Notes: generated by a model from the sequence alone, not told the origin. Counted from the stretch's first letter, positions 45,161-57,800 are shown. The stretch is DNA of 64,000 nucleotides from Symsagittifera roscoffensis (GCF_963678635.1 NC_087068.1:17549872-17613871); one strand, 5' to 3'. Translations and numbers: made by a program.

Positions 45161-45240
45161 CAGGCAGTAGTGAATTTAGGGAGGAGGGGGGATGGTTGCG
45201 GTTTTTCTTTTGTACTATTTTGAGATATCCATTTTTGTCT
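45161..45240. mobile_element. hAT-like MITE, left fragment
   Basis: Only the left end is present: gtgaatttagggaggagg, then gtactattttgagatatcca, the family's conserved interior phrase. The rest appears to have been replaced by the hairpin that follows. Confidence 0.55.
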
Positions 45241-45247
45241 CTTTTCG

Positions 45248-45344
45248 CATATCTGGAAAACCTATAAAACTCTAGGTACGGTTTAATGCCTGAAATATAC
45301 AGGCATTAAACCGCACCTAGAGTTTTATAGGTTTTCCAGATATG
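45248..45344. repeat. 97-bp near-perfect hairpin
   Basis: Arms 45248-45292 and 45300-45344 (45 bp each) are reverse complements with a single mismatch and a 7-base loop (aaatata). Transcribed from either strand it would fold into a long stem like a foldback MITE or a pre-miRNA-sized hairpin. It interrupts a MITE fragment. Confidence 0.92.
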
Positions 45345-45706
45345 TTGAGTATTTGATTTTTTAATCATTTCTTTCATTATTTGGTCGAACTTTGTTCAAA
45401 TTGACCAACTACTTTTTCCAATCTCTCCAAAAGCGCCAAAGCCTTACATTTTTTCCTGGCATTCAAGTTTTGTAGATGTCAATAATGTCACTTTCTGGCT
45501 GTATGCAACGGTTTTGATCAGAGAATTGCGCTTTTTTGACAAGCGCTGCCTTCTCAAAACGCGAACTGCTGAGAACGAGGGTTTCAAATCGCGCTGTATA
45601 TAAACCGAGAAGATTTTGTAATGGGCTCACGTTGACGATCTTTTAAGTTTACAACAAATAAAATTCAAATATTCAAATTATTTTGCGAAAATTTACAAAT
45701 TGGAGG
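45345..45706. other. 3' flank of the mesothelin/stereocilin-like gene
   Basis: AT-rich with no other coding region. It should contain the gene's 3' untranslated region on the minus strand. Confidence 0.5.
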
Positions 45707-46230
45707 TCAAATAAAGTACAAAACCCTGCTAACAAATACAACAATTAATACAATCAACTGAAGCGAACGTTTCGACGCATAGCTATCGATATAAATGATC
45801 TGAGTTTGCATTAGACTTGTAATTTCGTTTTTATCATGTTTCCAGACATCTTTTTCATTCCCGTTGCTCATTTTGGTACCATTTGGGGAAAATATATTAT
45901 AAGTAACGTAACTTTGTTGGTTGAAACTGTTTCCATTTTCACTGCTATCTGTTTTCACGGCCAATTTCGACATTTTGCAGTGGTCTAATTTTTTGAGGAA
46001 TTCCTCGTCCAGATTTTCCTCCTTTTCAGTCACTTTTTTCAGTATGTCAACGTCAATAAATTGAAGTTGGGCGGCGCTCAAATCTTTTAGGACTTTGTAG
46101 CTCCCTCCTGTGGCTAAGTTTCCCGATTCTAGGATGAGGCTGGGTTTCCAGGACTGGACGGGGCCGAATTCCAGGGTTGCTGGGTATGTCAGGGATTTGA
46201 ATTGATCTTGAGAGCAGGAGTTCAGTTTAC
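45707..46230 (-). CDS. Mesothelin/stereocilin-like gene, exon 2
   Basis: Starts after acceptor cttgtttcag, 524 bp, ending in TGA at 45707-45709. It encodes the last repeat, an acidic and Asn/Ser-rich stalk and the hydrophobic C-terminus. Confidence 0.85.
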
Positions 46231-49200
46231 CTGAAACAAGTATAAACTTTCATAAGGCATAATTGCTGATGATTTGCTCAATAAAAAGTTTCTCAGAAAA
46301 GGTCTGTTTTGCCGGTCTGTTTTGAACCCGTTTAACGAATAGCAACCATTTCTTTGAAAACACAAGGGTTTTTTGATCAGCATATTAAGCTCAAAGCATA
46401 GACAGCTACAATTTTGAAAAATTTAAACTGATTTGAAACAAAAACACCTTCTCAAAACTAACCGAGATCTTGAATTGTTTGCTTGATAATGTCCGGTCGG
46501 AAACTGAGAAGCTCTTCGACGTTGAAGCCACAAATGATATTTCCTAAAGTTTTCACATCCAATGCTGTCAATGCATTCACTTGTAATCCAGTTTCAATTT
46601 TGACTCGGGTTGTAATCTCTGCTAATCTGTTTTTGTTCCAATTGTCGATTCGACCTAATTGGAACAGAATGTTCCGGTCGGAAAAGTCAAGATTCAGACG
46701 TTGAAAGTCCTCGGAGTCCATATAAGTTAAGCTTCTTCCTAACAGCGCAACTTGCTGTCGTTTGCTGATAAATTCATTTTTCCAGTATTCAAAACTTTTG
46801 AATTTTTCTAAAAGGACTTTAAGTTGGGGTTCAGTCGAGAATTTGTTGTTCGTTATAAACTCGAGACACCTTCGAAGCTCGCACTCGTTCATGTTTCTCA
46901 AGTCTGATTGGTTGACGAACTTGATCGAGTCGCCTAATGCTCTTAGTTTGTGACACGTTAGTTCGTTTCGTTGTTCAATTCTCCAGCACGTCGAACGACT
47001 TTCGTATGATGGTAATAATTCGGAAATTAATGAGCTTACCAGGATCTTATGGAATTTTTCCTCGCGTAAATTTGTGGGGGTTTGCCTAGAAAGATAAATT
47101 AATGATTCTCTCAGTCTAGGATCAGTTTTAGCAAGATCGGTTAAACTCCTTATTTCTGACTCTTGCTCAAGTAAATTATAAAATTGGGTGTTCAAGCTCA
47201 AAATGACTTTCGGCCATTCTATTTTGCTGAATATATTTTCAGTAAAAATTCGATTTCGCAGAATTTTTCCATTTTCATAAGTCCAACAAGACTTTTCCAA
47301 GAAATTGATATTATCAGTGATGTATTTATGATCCACAAAATCTGTAGCTCCTATGTAGTCAGCAATCAAGTTCCCCAAAAGCCTCATAAGATAGTGCGGT
47401 TTCTTTTCATCTTCTGAAAGATTGCATTTATTTATCAATTGGGTAACGATAGCTCTTCTTTGTTTTTCGTCAGTGGTTCTGCAAACATTGTCATTTTGGC
47501 CGATTAGTTGAACTATGTATAAACACCTGCCCTTTTCAACAGAGCTCCATTTTTCAACATCAACTTGACTCAAAATTTCTCCACCAATTAATCGCAATTC
47601 GGATTTTGAAAACTTTTCCAAGTTTGGTTTTTGATCAATGTCTTGAATTCCCGACATTCCTTGTAAATTAATTATCATTTTCGCGAACTGTTCGACCACT
47701 TTCGGAGGTAATTTAGATTTATCCAGCACAGCCAGAACATTTAATAGTTCATTCGGCTTTATATTTTCAATATCATTTACTGAAATGATATTCTCGAAAC
47801 CGCTGATAGTTTTGGAAGTATTTGTATTTATGACAAAGTTTTTCGTGTAATCTAGAATGAACCGTTTAGAAGTTGGAGTCAAATTGATAGCGGCTAGTTC
47901 TTTCGAGAAAAAGTCTACTTTTTGGAACCCTTTTTCTGGCGAGTATTGCTGGGCCAACGCGCTCATCAAATCCAAAACACGGAATTTGAAAAGTCCGAAA
48001 ACATCGACATATTCAGGCCCGAAATTGAACAGATTTTTGAGCAGGTTTGAATCGCCGATTAGTGTCTGGGTTTTCTGAGCGTGAATAAATTTTTGAACTT
48101 GATTCAGATTCTGGGCTTGTAGAATGAAGAATGAAATGACCTTTGCATCTTGTGTGCTGAGTTTTTGGATATTTTCGAATGGAATTGCGTCGACATTTGG
48201 TCCTAGAAATTCTAAATAATCGTAAAAAGAGTCTTTCTGAGAATCAAACTTAATCTTCTCCGAGATCAAGTCAGCGATCAAAAGCTGTTTTGTCCTTATG
48301 AGTCGAATTTGGTTCAGTTCGATAATCATTTTTTGAAATTCTTCAGGCTTGTTGAAAGTATTTCTCAGCGCTATTTTGATTTCAGAGTTCAGTGACCAAT
48401 TTGGCTGCGCCAGAAATAAATTTGGTATTCGCGAATATTTTACTAGACCAGATTCTATGTTTTGAAATATTATGAAGTTTTCACTCTTCGCAGTAATCTG
48501 TTGCACAGTCAAAACATCAGTTTTAGCAGAAAACACATTTAGCAGAAAGTCACTAGACCACGTTGAATCCAAAAGGTAGCTGTAGTTTCGAAAAAAGTCG
48601 AGTTCTTTCACAATTCGGTTGTCGGAGAAAACTCGTTTGGCCAATCCAAATTTGGACCATGTGCTTGTTTGAAGGTCCCGATGATCCAAAACTGGAAGCA
48701 TTTCAAAATGCTTCGACTCAATTGTTTCTGTTGACATGCAAGCAAATAATTTCCATGAACTAGTTTTGCCACTGAGTCTCCAAAATGACACTGAGAAGTC
48801 ATTTTTAATAGCGTCGAAGACAACATGACATAGGTTCGAGTCCCGCACTAGCTTTGTGTGAGGTACCACGTCAAGATAAAACTGACTTAGCCCACTTTTG
48901 ACGCGCCAGTTTCCTTCCTCGGCAATGTTTCCGTTCAAGCCTTCCGTCAAAATTCCCGCGTATTTGTGGAAAAAATTGGAATTGTAAAATTTCTTGATGG
49001 GTATTGATTCTAAAAACTCAGGAGCTGCAATTCGTAAATTGACTGACATTTTAGACGTGTCTTGGACTTTCTCTTGTAAACATGATGCAAAATCGTATGT
49101 AGACCAAGTTTTCCCAACAGTTGAAGAAACGGCGTGAACAATGATAGCTGGGCCGACCATTTCAGATGTAACTATTTGACATAACGTTTCCCAATCGAGT

Positions 49201-49358
49201 TCGGCTAGTTGAGTTTCGGTCATGTGGGATATACTTTCGGCGCTCAAGTTTAAGAGATCGCCTGTATAAATAACGTCGCAAAAACTAAACGACAATAAAC
49301 AAAATATAATAAGAAATTTCAGCATTTTTTTGAATTTATGAGAATTAGAAAAACTCAT
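45707..49358 (-). CDS. Secreted mesothelin/stereocilin-like protein
   Basis: Two exons (49358-46463 and 46230-45707) with a GT-AG intron join in phase to about 1139 codons. Residues 12-28, MLKFLIIFCLLSFSFCD, form a classic signal peptide, so the ATG at 49325 is probably the true start. The body is a long run of helical repeats. The C-terminal third has LTALDVKTLGNIICGFNVEE, FGPVQSWKPSLILESGNLA and LKDLSAAQLQFID, which resemble the superhelical repeats of the mesothelin/stereocilin/otoancorin family. The extreme C-terminus (SLQLIVLIVVFVSRVLYFI after a small-residue stretch) could be a GPI-anchor signal or a membrane anchor. That family coats cell surfaces or links apical matrices to cells. The assignment is by pattern only and the sequence is highly diverged; a lineage-specific secreted protein is the alternative. 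Confidence 0.7.
46463..49358 (-). CDS. Mesothelin/stereocilin-like gene, exon 1
   Basis: 2896 bp, from the ATG to a donor g/gttagt at 46462. It encodes the signal peptide and most of the helical-repeat body, ending in phase 1 so that the first two bases of exon 2 complete a glycine codon. Confidence 0.88.
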
Positions 49359-51440
49359 TATTTCAAAATAATAAGAAAATAAAAGAGCATAGCAGCAGTT
49401 ATGGTGAAAAAGCTGGTAAAATTTGAAATGATTTCAAAAGAATGATTTTCTGAGAGGAAATTAGCGGAATTAAAGGCAGCGTAAGGTATTCTTTAAAAAG
49501 CGAGGGCAGGGGGTTCGGAATTGGACTAATTTAACAGTTAGTAACTCTTGGATCACTCATTAATAAGAAATAATGACTCGGGATTATAATCTCCCTGTCG
49601 TATAATGGTGCCCCTCATTATTTATTCTTCCTTTGTTTTCCATTGTTTTTCCAAAGTAGACGCGCGCGGGGAGTCTAATTTAAAGTCAAGATTTTTTCCA
49701 TTTTTCTCTCCTTTGTAAGATTTCACAAAGCGGGTGGGTACAAAAAAAAAGAATTTTTTCTTTATTCACGTGGAAGTTATTTACGGTTCTGTCTCTTAAT
49801 TGACAAAAGCAGTTCTTCAGATCTCATTAAGTCTTTAGCGAAGAAAAAGACGATTTGACTGTTAATAATTCCGGTGAGACTTGTCTATTTCGTTTTAGCC
49901 CAAAGCAATTGTCAAGCGGAAGTCTTTCGCTCGTCACTTCAGGACATTTACTTCAATTAGAAGCACAGGTTGCAGTAGAAACTCCAATCAAAATTATACA
50001 TAAATCTCAGGAAACCACTTTTTCCGAAATAACTTCAGATTTTGAAAGTAACTCGATGAAAAAATGAAGCGCTTTATGATTTTTTAAAAAAGTTGCAAGC
50101 TGTTTAGCGATTCATGAGAAGTAAGGAGTTAGCAGGTTCCAGGAAAATTTCAATTTTTGGCGAAATAAAGAAAAAATTGAGTGAAAGGCAAACAAGAATG
50201 AAAAACATTCATATCAATAATAGTTAATTGCGCAAGTGAAAGCGAATCAGAGGATGTTAAATGTTCACTGATTTGAAAACCTGTCCCGAAATAGAATGCA
50301 CCTTTTCAGGTGTGACGACATTTATGGTTTAATTTCTCAAGATGTTTTTATATCATCATTGTTTTTATCTATTGTAAAATATGAAAGCAGTAAAATTCGT
50401 TTTTTTTTCTTCAGAAATAAAATATTGGACTGAGAAATAAACTGATTCCCTTTACGATTTAGTGATGGAAATAAATTAAACGGTTGGGGGGTTGTTCCCA
50501 CTTGATTCGAGGGTTAGTCTGCGATCTAACTGACGAACCTTAAAGTAATAACTCGAAATATTTCAAATTAATTCACTTAATTTCATACCCTTTGTCAGTC
50601 AAGCAGAGAACGCTTCCTTTATTTTATTTTTCAATCTTGACTATTAACTCAGTTACTTTTTTGACGCTGCTAAGTGACTTTTAAAAGACTGATTTGAAAA
50701 GCATAAAAGGGGGAATATTTTAATAATTGATCTTAAATACACTCCATTTACCTTTCTGGCTGTTTTGTCCGTTCTCACAGCTGCCTATGAAAAATACAGT
50801 CGCTTAAATTAATTAAACTCCCTCCCAAATTCTCGCCTTGCCCTGTTTTTTACTGCTTTTAAGTGCTTTCATTAAATATTCGAAATGTTCCATTAATATT
50901 TCACAACTTTTCTTTGCTGAGAGCACAGCCAAAAATGAAAATTAGAAAACGATTTAATGCAATTCAATGTGATTTTCCCATCACTGCAAAAACGATCCCG
51001 ATTATTTTTCCGGCTGAGATTTTTATAGGTGCAATTTCCGAGAAGTCGCGTTTGCCGAGGAAGAAACAATTGGTTAAAAGTAAAAAAATCACATAAATTT
51101 TATATGCGCTGGCGGGGTAACCTTTGTTACCGAGTCATTTTTACCGGTCTGGTTTGTTTTTTGAATTGCTAAGTACATTTGAAGTGAGATAATTAAGATA
51201 TTTCAGCTTTCATATCTTTTTTTTATCTTAAACATAAAGTAATCAATTTCCGAGTGACGAAATAACCGCTTCAAAAGAACAGATTTTTAACATTGTTGTG
51301 CCTTACACAGTTTCAATGATAAATTCTCTAATTGAAAATTTGCAGCTGTAAGCCCTCTTCAACGGTTATTTCGTAAAAATTCAAAGTTTTATTAGTGTTT
51401 AGATAGACAAATAAAAATTTTTTTTACTAATTGGTCTGCG
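49359..51440. other. Intergenic upstream of the mesothelin-like gene
   Basis: AT-rich with no convincing gene. It should contain the promoter of the minus-strand gene, but no core element was identified. Forward open frames at 49855-50067 and 50863-51096 have no recognisable features. Confidence 0.45.
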
Positions 51441-51442
51441 AG

Positions 51443-51470
51443 TAGCACAGAATTTTCCGACCATGTAGTC
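51443..51470 (-). repeat. R1 end module
   Basis: tgcgagtagcacagaattttccgacc matches the conserved end module seen at about 2478, 13430, 18930, 26200, 29440 and 36225. It marks the left edge of the large A/C-rich element that follows. Confidence 0.55.
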
Positions 51471-53109
51471 TTCAGTGGAACCTGATCTAGACTACATTTT
51501 ATGATTGGATAATTTAGATATTTTACCAATGTAAAGTATTTAATATTAACCAATCATGATCCATCTAACTAACAACCCACTTATTTGTAAGTGCTGAAGT
51601 TACTTGTAATTTCAGCACCAGAGAGATTTGAATTTAACTTAGAAATTAGTTGGACTCTCCCGAGCACTTCAGCAGCCGCAATAAACCAGTATACCCTAGA
51701 TCTATTGAGCCTAGCAGAGACTAGTTAAACAACCTGAGACTAGATAGTATAAGAGTAAGATTAGGATCGGTATTAGACTAAGAAGTTGCACGAATCTATC
51801 CGGCCGAAAATAAGATAGCGTGACGAGCAGACGGTGTACCCTATCCGAAATTACTCTATGAGTTAACCAACTCGGTCCTAACTCATCTGGTGCGACCATA
51901 AGTCTCGAACAAGACCTTAATAGCTTAGAATTAACCAAAATAGATTAGAAATTAGACAAAAACATTTACAAAATGTTATACGACAATAATTTAATCGAAA
52001 TGTCTCTACGACTCAATAGATCAGAGCCAATATTCCGAACCATAACAGAACTACCCGGAATTGGAAGAAGACCTCGAACCAGAGACGACATACGACAAAG
52101 TAGAAACTTGCCATATAGCTATATGATAGTTAGGCAAAAACCAGAACAAACTTTTATATTTAGAATACTACTGGCAATGAATTTAGATTTTCATTTGCAA
52201 ACATAAAACCTTGAAGTTAATCTTCAAAATCATTTCAGGCGCTAAACAAAATTATTAATATACAATAACGATTGATAAAAAGATCTAAGATCGTTTTCCT
52301 AAAACTCTGCAGTAATATACAAAACATGTTTGAAAAATATTTATTGAAAAATAAAAAATAAAAATTAGTAGCATGACAATAAATGGTTAGTAATCATAAA
52401 TCATCCTGTTGTTCCAGCTCCATCATCTAAAACATAACAGCAATCATAAACCCACTAATATCATCAAAACACTAAATCTTTCCTTTACACACATTTAAAA
52501 TTTTATTAAAACTTAAATTCACTTAATTTTAAAACCAGATCATCAAGGCTTATCCTTGGATCTTAAATCATTTTCTACTTAATTAAATTTCAAATTTGAT
52601 CATCAAGGCTTATCCTTGGATCAAACAGAACAACTTTGTTCTCCCCCACCCACTTAATTAGTGTCTAACGACCTCAAACGTCGATTCACTACCCAACCCT
52701 TTCTAAAGACCTAAGACTAATAGAAATTTTTAAACAAAACTAATCATTCAAATTAGGATAAACAGTGAAGAACTTCGGTTATTCATCCTTCACTTGACCC
52801 CCCCTCTTACCAGACCCAGGATAAATCTTAGACTTAGTAAGTTTAAAATAGTATCTAACGAACTACTCGCGTTCTAATTATACCTGAACCCTGTGGATCG
52901 ATTTACTATTCTCCAACCCTTGAACACAATCACTACCCCTAAGTAAGATTAAGTAAGTTAACACCTTAACTTATACTAGCCACGAGAAAGTAAAAAATCA
53001 TTCTTCGGAATCGATATACTTTTCTCTCCAACCCTGAACAAATAGACCCAGGTTAAGCTAACCAAAAAATCGTAAGAACTAACAGTTTAAGAAAATAGAA
53101 ACCATTTAA
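51464..53109 (+). other. Putative LTR/leader of the A/C-rich retroelement
   Basis: Upstream of the three element ORFs. tgtagtc...gactaca at 51464-51496 is an inverted pair; gtgctgaa...ttcagcac near 51590-51620 could form a stem, followed by an aataaa at 51680. A 78-codon ATG-initiated frame (51973-52206) starts in the same region but has no known domain. Two exact 25-bp copies of a gatcatcaaggct...ccttggatc phrase lie at 52538-52562 and 52598-52622. LTR limits and a primer-binding site were not established. Confidence 0.4.
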
Positions 53110-53607
53110 CAACCTTTTGCATCCGTCATCCTAAACCTTACGTCATTTAAAAACCTAGGAAATAAACAAACAATCGTTTTACACAATTGTGAAATAGATA
53201 ACAAAAAATACGACCTTGTAATCACACCTCATACACAAACAGTTGGATACATTCGAACAAAAAGACAAACACTAAAAAGAAAAATAATAACGAAACAAAG
53301 ACAAATAACACGAAAAAGATTTTCAAAAAATCGAAACGCATTTTCAGAATCAGAAACCAACAGTTTAGACGAACTTTACAAACTAAAAGAATCAATAGAT
53401 AAAAATTGCCCACTTCACGATCAATTATATTTTTCTGACTCAGAAACAACTTCAAATTCATCAAAAAGAGGAAAAAGAAGAATAAAAAAGCAGTATAAAC
53501 ACAAACCAGTACATTTATACAATTGGAATCAACCAATTCGACACATTAATAATTACATATTAACAGTCATCGAACGAAAAAATGAGCTCAACGCACACCC
53601 CAGGTGA
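53110..53607 (+). CDS. A/C-rich retroelement ORF0, no ATG
   Basis: An open frame of 165 codons between a TAA at 53107 and a TGA at 53605, with no ATG anywhere in it. It is basic (TKRQTLKRKIITKQRQITRK, SSKRGKRRIKKQYKHK) and shares the low-G, A/C-rich composition of the two ORFs that follow. It overlaps ORF1 by 26 bases. It could be translated from a near-cognate codon, be a downstream exon spliced to the 51973 frame (an aacctag acceptor-like site lies near 53158), or be a remnant. Not recognised as any family. Confidence 0.45.
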   Translation, partial: QPFASVILNLTSFKNLGNKQTIVLHNCEIDNKKYDLVITPHTQTVGYIRTKRQTLKRKIITKQRQITRKRFSKNRNAFSESETNSLDELYKLKESIDKNCPLHDQLYFSDSETTSNSSKRGKRRIKKQYKHKPVHLYNWNQPIRHINNYILTVIERKNELNAHPR

Positions 53608-54874
53608 AGAAAGTCCAGATGATGATGAAATCTTTCCTTTTATAGTAGATGCAACCACTGATAGAGGACAGCATATATTTTGCAAAAAATTACTATTAAA
53701 TTTATTTGAACCCGGAATCAGTCCATGTAAAACAGAGTTCCCAGATGTAAAAATCAAAAGACAAATCATAGACCACTACTTAAAAGATATATGCAACATA
53801 ACACAACAGTATGGAATCTACTCCATAGAATTCACCTCACCAAACCATAATAATAGAAAATATACAATTCAAACAGACGATCTTGATTTAGAATTTTCAA
53901 AAGTTTTTTCAGAATATATAAAAAGCATCCAATATCATAACTCACAAAGAGCAAACTCCATATTCACCAATGAAGTTTTCGCAATAATATATAGTTATAT
54001 TTCGATATTAGAAAACGAAATCCCAATAACAAATGTCTCACCGACAGAAACATCTAAACATTTGAAAGTACGACATGAAATCACACTACTCTCTAGTTAT
54101 TTAAACATCATTAAAGAAAATTTCACGAAAGACGACGTTTCACAACATACAAAACACGATCTACAAAAAATTTTGGCATGGTTCATAATAGATTATTTCA
54201 CACACAATATTGATTTAATTGCACAAGCAAGAAAAAATTTTAGACCCCAAAACTCGAACGATGATACCGCTATCACAGAACAATCAGATTATGTTTGGGA
54301 CCCCGAATGGTCTCATCCCGCATTTATAAGCTTCCCACAAACAATCTCAAGTCAAGCAATAAGTACGATATCTTACATAAGAGATTATGTAAAAGTAATA
54401 CCATTCACCATTGATGCAACACCATTAAACTATAATACATTTTTGCCCGATACACAAAATAACAGTTTAAACTCTACAGTTATACACAATGAAAACCTCA
54501 ATGGAACTAGGAATCTTACTCAACAAGATATCCAGACACCATCACACTTCATAAATGAAGAAATTGTACACACAACAACTACACAACAAAGTATTTCACC
54601 AATACGCCCAAATTTAACAACACCAAGAAATACAAATCCTTCACAAACACAGGTAACCTTACAATCAACCGTTAAACCTTCGGTTGCTCCTAAATATTCA
54701 CATATGGATTACCAAACATACAGACCCATGACAATACCATCAAAAACACGCAAAACATTCACTAGAAACAACTTTGCAGACCATAATTATAATTATACAC
54801 ATCCATCAAAAACATATAACCAACCACAAAGAAATTTTAACCTACAAGATCTCGAAATTGGGATAACCCAATGA
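53582..54874 (+). CDS. A/C-rich retroelement ORF1, unknown protein
   Basis: 430 residues from ATG at 53582. It begins acidic (GEESPDDDEIFPF), has a globular, mostly helical middle, and a disordered Thr/Asn/Gln-rich C-terminal third. No zinc knuckle, membrane segment or catalytic motif is visible. Position just before the gag-pol frame, the same base composition and the overlapping stop/start (ATGA) place it in the element. A matrix-like or accessory structural role is a guess. I do not recognise the family. Confidence 0.6.
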   Translation: MSSTHTPGEESPDDDEIFPFIVDATTDRGQHIFCKKLLLNLFEPGISPCKTEFPDVKIKRQIIDHYLKDICNITQQYGIYSIEFTSPNHNNRKYTIQTDDLDLEFSKVFSEYIKSIQYHNSQRANSIFTNEVFAIIYSYISILENEIPITNVSPTETSKHLKVRHEITLLSSYLNIIKENFTKDDVSQHTKHDLQKILAWFIIDYFTHNIDLIAQARKNFRPQNSNDDTAITEQSDYVWDPEWSHPAFISFPQTISSQAISTISYIRDYVKVIPFTIDATPLNYNTFLPDTQNNSLNSTVIHNENLNGTRNLTQQDIQTPSHFINEEIVHTTTTQQSISPIRPNLTTPRNTNPSQTQVTLQSTVKPSVAPKYSHMDYQTYRPMTIPSKTRKTFTRNNFADHNYNYTHPSKTYNQPQRNFNLQDLEIGITQ

Positions 54875-57800
54875 CCCAACCTAAATCAATAAATTTCCAA
54901 ACAAATCCTCCACAGGATCACAGTGAAAATTACCCATTTTTTCAACAAAATAAAAATAAAAAACAGACATCTTATCAAATGGATTATTTATCCTCAGATG
55001 ATGATTTCTTACAACCAGATATATTTGCACCAAATACTCAAGAATATCGTAGACAAGGAATACAGAAAACACGTACAAATCATAGAAATTTTTCTCCACA
55101 ACCAATAGATGCACAACATCAACAACCAATTCAACAACAAAATCTAATTAATACACAATCTTTTCAACCAATTCAACAACAAAATCCAATGACTGCACAC
55201 TCGTATCAACCATCACAAATGCAAAATGAAATACCACTCCCATATTATCTCCAACAACATGAAATAACAAGAAACCAACTTTCAAATTTTTCTCAAATGC
55301 CAAATGCAGCAGAATCATTACAAATGACAATGAATCCATACCTTATGGGTGGATCATCAATAACATCAAACAAACCTTTAATGGTTTTCACAGGAACAGA
55401 CCCTGAATACTCTGTAGAAGATTATTTAAATGCAGTAACAGCAAACCTGATTTTAAATATTGGACCTGAACCAATTAATACGCCACTACATCAAAATTGG
55501 ATACATCGACGCACAGCGTTAATACAAACAACCTTAGATGGCGCAGCCCAAAAATGGTTTTCAGTACTACCTCTAGAAATAAAATCAAACTGGAAAAGGT
55601 TTACACAGGAATTTTCAAAAATGTTTGACTCCGAAAGAAACAAACAACAACAAAGAGTTTTATGTAATGAAATTCGCAGATTACCAAACGAAACCATCAA
55701 GCAAATAGCAGTACGAATCGAAACACTAGTTCGAAAAGCATATTCATTAAATACACACGACTATAAAAACACAAAGATGACAGAAATCTTAATGATGACC
55801 TTAACACCACAATTAAGGAAAATAGCAATAAAAAAGAGAGCATCCCATCCTTCTTCAATTCGAGAACCCGATTTAGATTTTCGAAAACTAGTAGACAAAT
55901 TAGAACAAGCAGAAATCACGATGAAACTAGAAGAAACGGAAAATCTGAAATTACAATACGTTAACAGAATTGAAACGACTCCCACTAATATTAATAACAT
56001 ACAGGAATCAGAGACAGACCTCGTTGAAAAAATCACTGAAATACTCAATATTTACGAAAAGAACCCAAACTTTAAAGGCAAACCATCTTTCAAAAAATGG
56101 TGTAATTATTGCCGACGATACGGACATAGTATTTCCGAATGTAGACAAAAACAGCAAGACAATCAAAATAAACCTCAAAAATATAAAGAACCAAATAAAT
56201 CATTCTATCAATACATGAAAAAAGATCAAAATCTACCGAACAAAACAGTCTACAGCAACAACAGTTCAGGAAAACCACTTCCGAACAATACAAATTATAC
56301 AAGAAATCAATCACCATATAACTCAAGTTATAGAGGAAGATCACCAGAACGAAGAAACACGCATAATTCATCACAAAATCACTACAATAGACCAAATAGT
56401 CGAAATAACTACTTCAGATCAAATTCAAATACACAACGATTTGTTTCTAGATCTAATTCCCAATCAAGAAATAACTACTATCCAAACAACCAATCACGAA
56501 ATTCATCATACGATAGGAATAGAAACTACTCCTATAATCGAAATAGAAGTTATTCAAACAACCGAAACCAGAATTACCCGAACAATCAATCAAGGAATAA
56601 CTCATATAATAGATCGAACTATAACAGACCAAACAATAATTACCAAAACAGATCGCGAAATAATTCACAAAATCGACACTCAAGTTATAATAATCGTTAT
56701 AGAAATTATTCCCAATCACCACACCGGAATAATAATAACTATAATAATTCTAATAATCGCCACAGAAGTAGTACACCTAAACATCAAAGACAAATCAATC
56801 AAGTACAATCTAATCCAGAAACAACATCAGACCCTCCAGGTATTGATGACACAGTAACTGATACGTTACAACTCAATCAAATAAACTGTACATCATCAGA
56901 TTCAGAAAGTGATACTGAAAACACTCTTTCTATCAATATGATAAAAGTCGAAAATGACTATGAATCTGTCATATATGAACAACCTTTTTCATCACACATA
57001 TATGAAAATCAATCAGAATTTCTTCAAAATTATTACACTACACCCATAAATTCCACACCAACGACGCAAAAAACAAATGAGATTAACACTACAAATCGAA
57101 CCAATAAAAATATCAAAACAAAATGCTTGAATACAAACCACATTTATCAAAATATACAAAAAGAACAACCCAAAGAAAAAATTTGGACAATACCATTTCT
57201 CTTAGAAAGCCCAAGAAATAAAGAATTTCAACCACCAGACCTTGAAATAGATTTTTTAATTGATTCAGGAGCAGAATCAAACATAATAAACATCCCCACA
57301 TGGAATGAAATAAAAACTTTACACCCAAAGCTAACACCTCTTGAAACCTCCAGTAAGTTAGCAACAGCACAAGGATCAACATTGATAAACTACGGAAAAA
57401 TCCAATTATTTCTCCTCCCCACCAGAACAATGGAGCAAAGCAAAATTTTAAATAAGCCATTTAAACAAATATTCCATATCACTGACATTAAATATAATAT
57501 CATTGGAATACCATTTATTTCGAAGTATATACCAACAATTAACATACTAAATAGTAAAATATTAATCAAAGATAAATATACAAAAACAAAAGAAACATCC
57601 TTAACATTTTTCCAAAGATTAAATAAACAACCACCATTCTTTTCAAAATTCTACCCGATATTTAACCAACAAAGAAAACACCTAAAACCACTATCAGGAA
57701 ATATCTATAATTTTTCAATCAAACAAGTTCACCAATATGATAAAGAACAAAACAAACAAAAATTTTATATGTCAGAATTTGAATTCAAACCTATTCACAA

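Noticed and set aside
48832..48848. tRNA B-box-like ggttcgagtccc
   Set aside because: It lies inside exon 1 of the mesothelin/stereocilin-like gene with no tRNA fold around it.
56441..56857. 138-codon Ile/Thr-rich open frame
   Set aside because: It is an alternate frame over the Asn/Arg/Ser-rich part of the Gag-Pol ORF and mirrors its low complexity.
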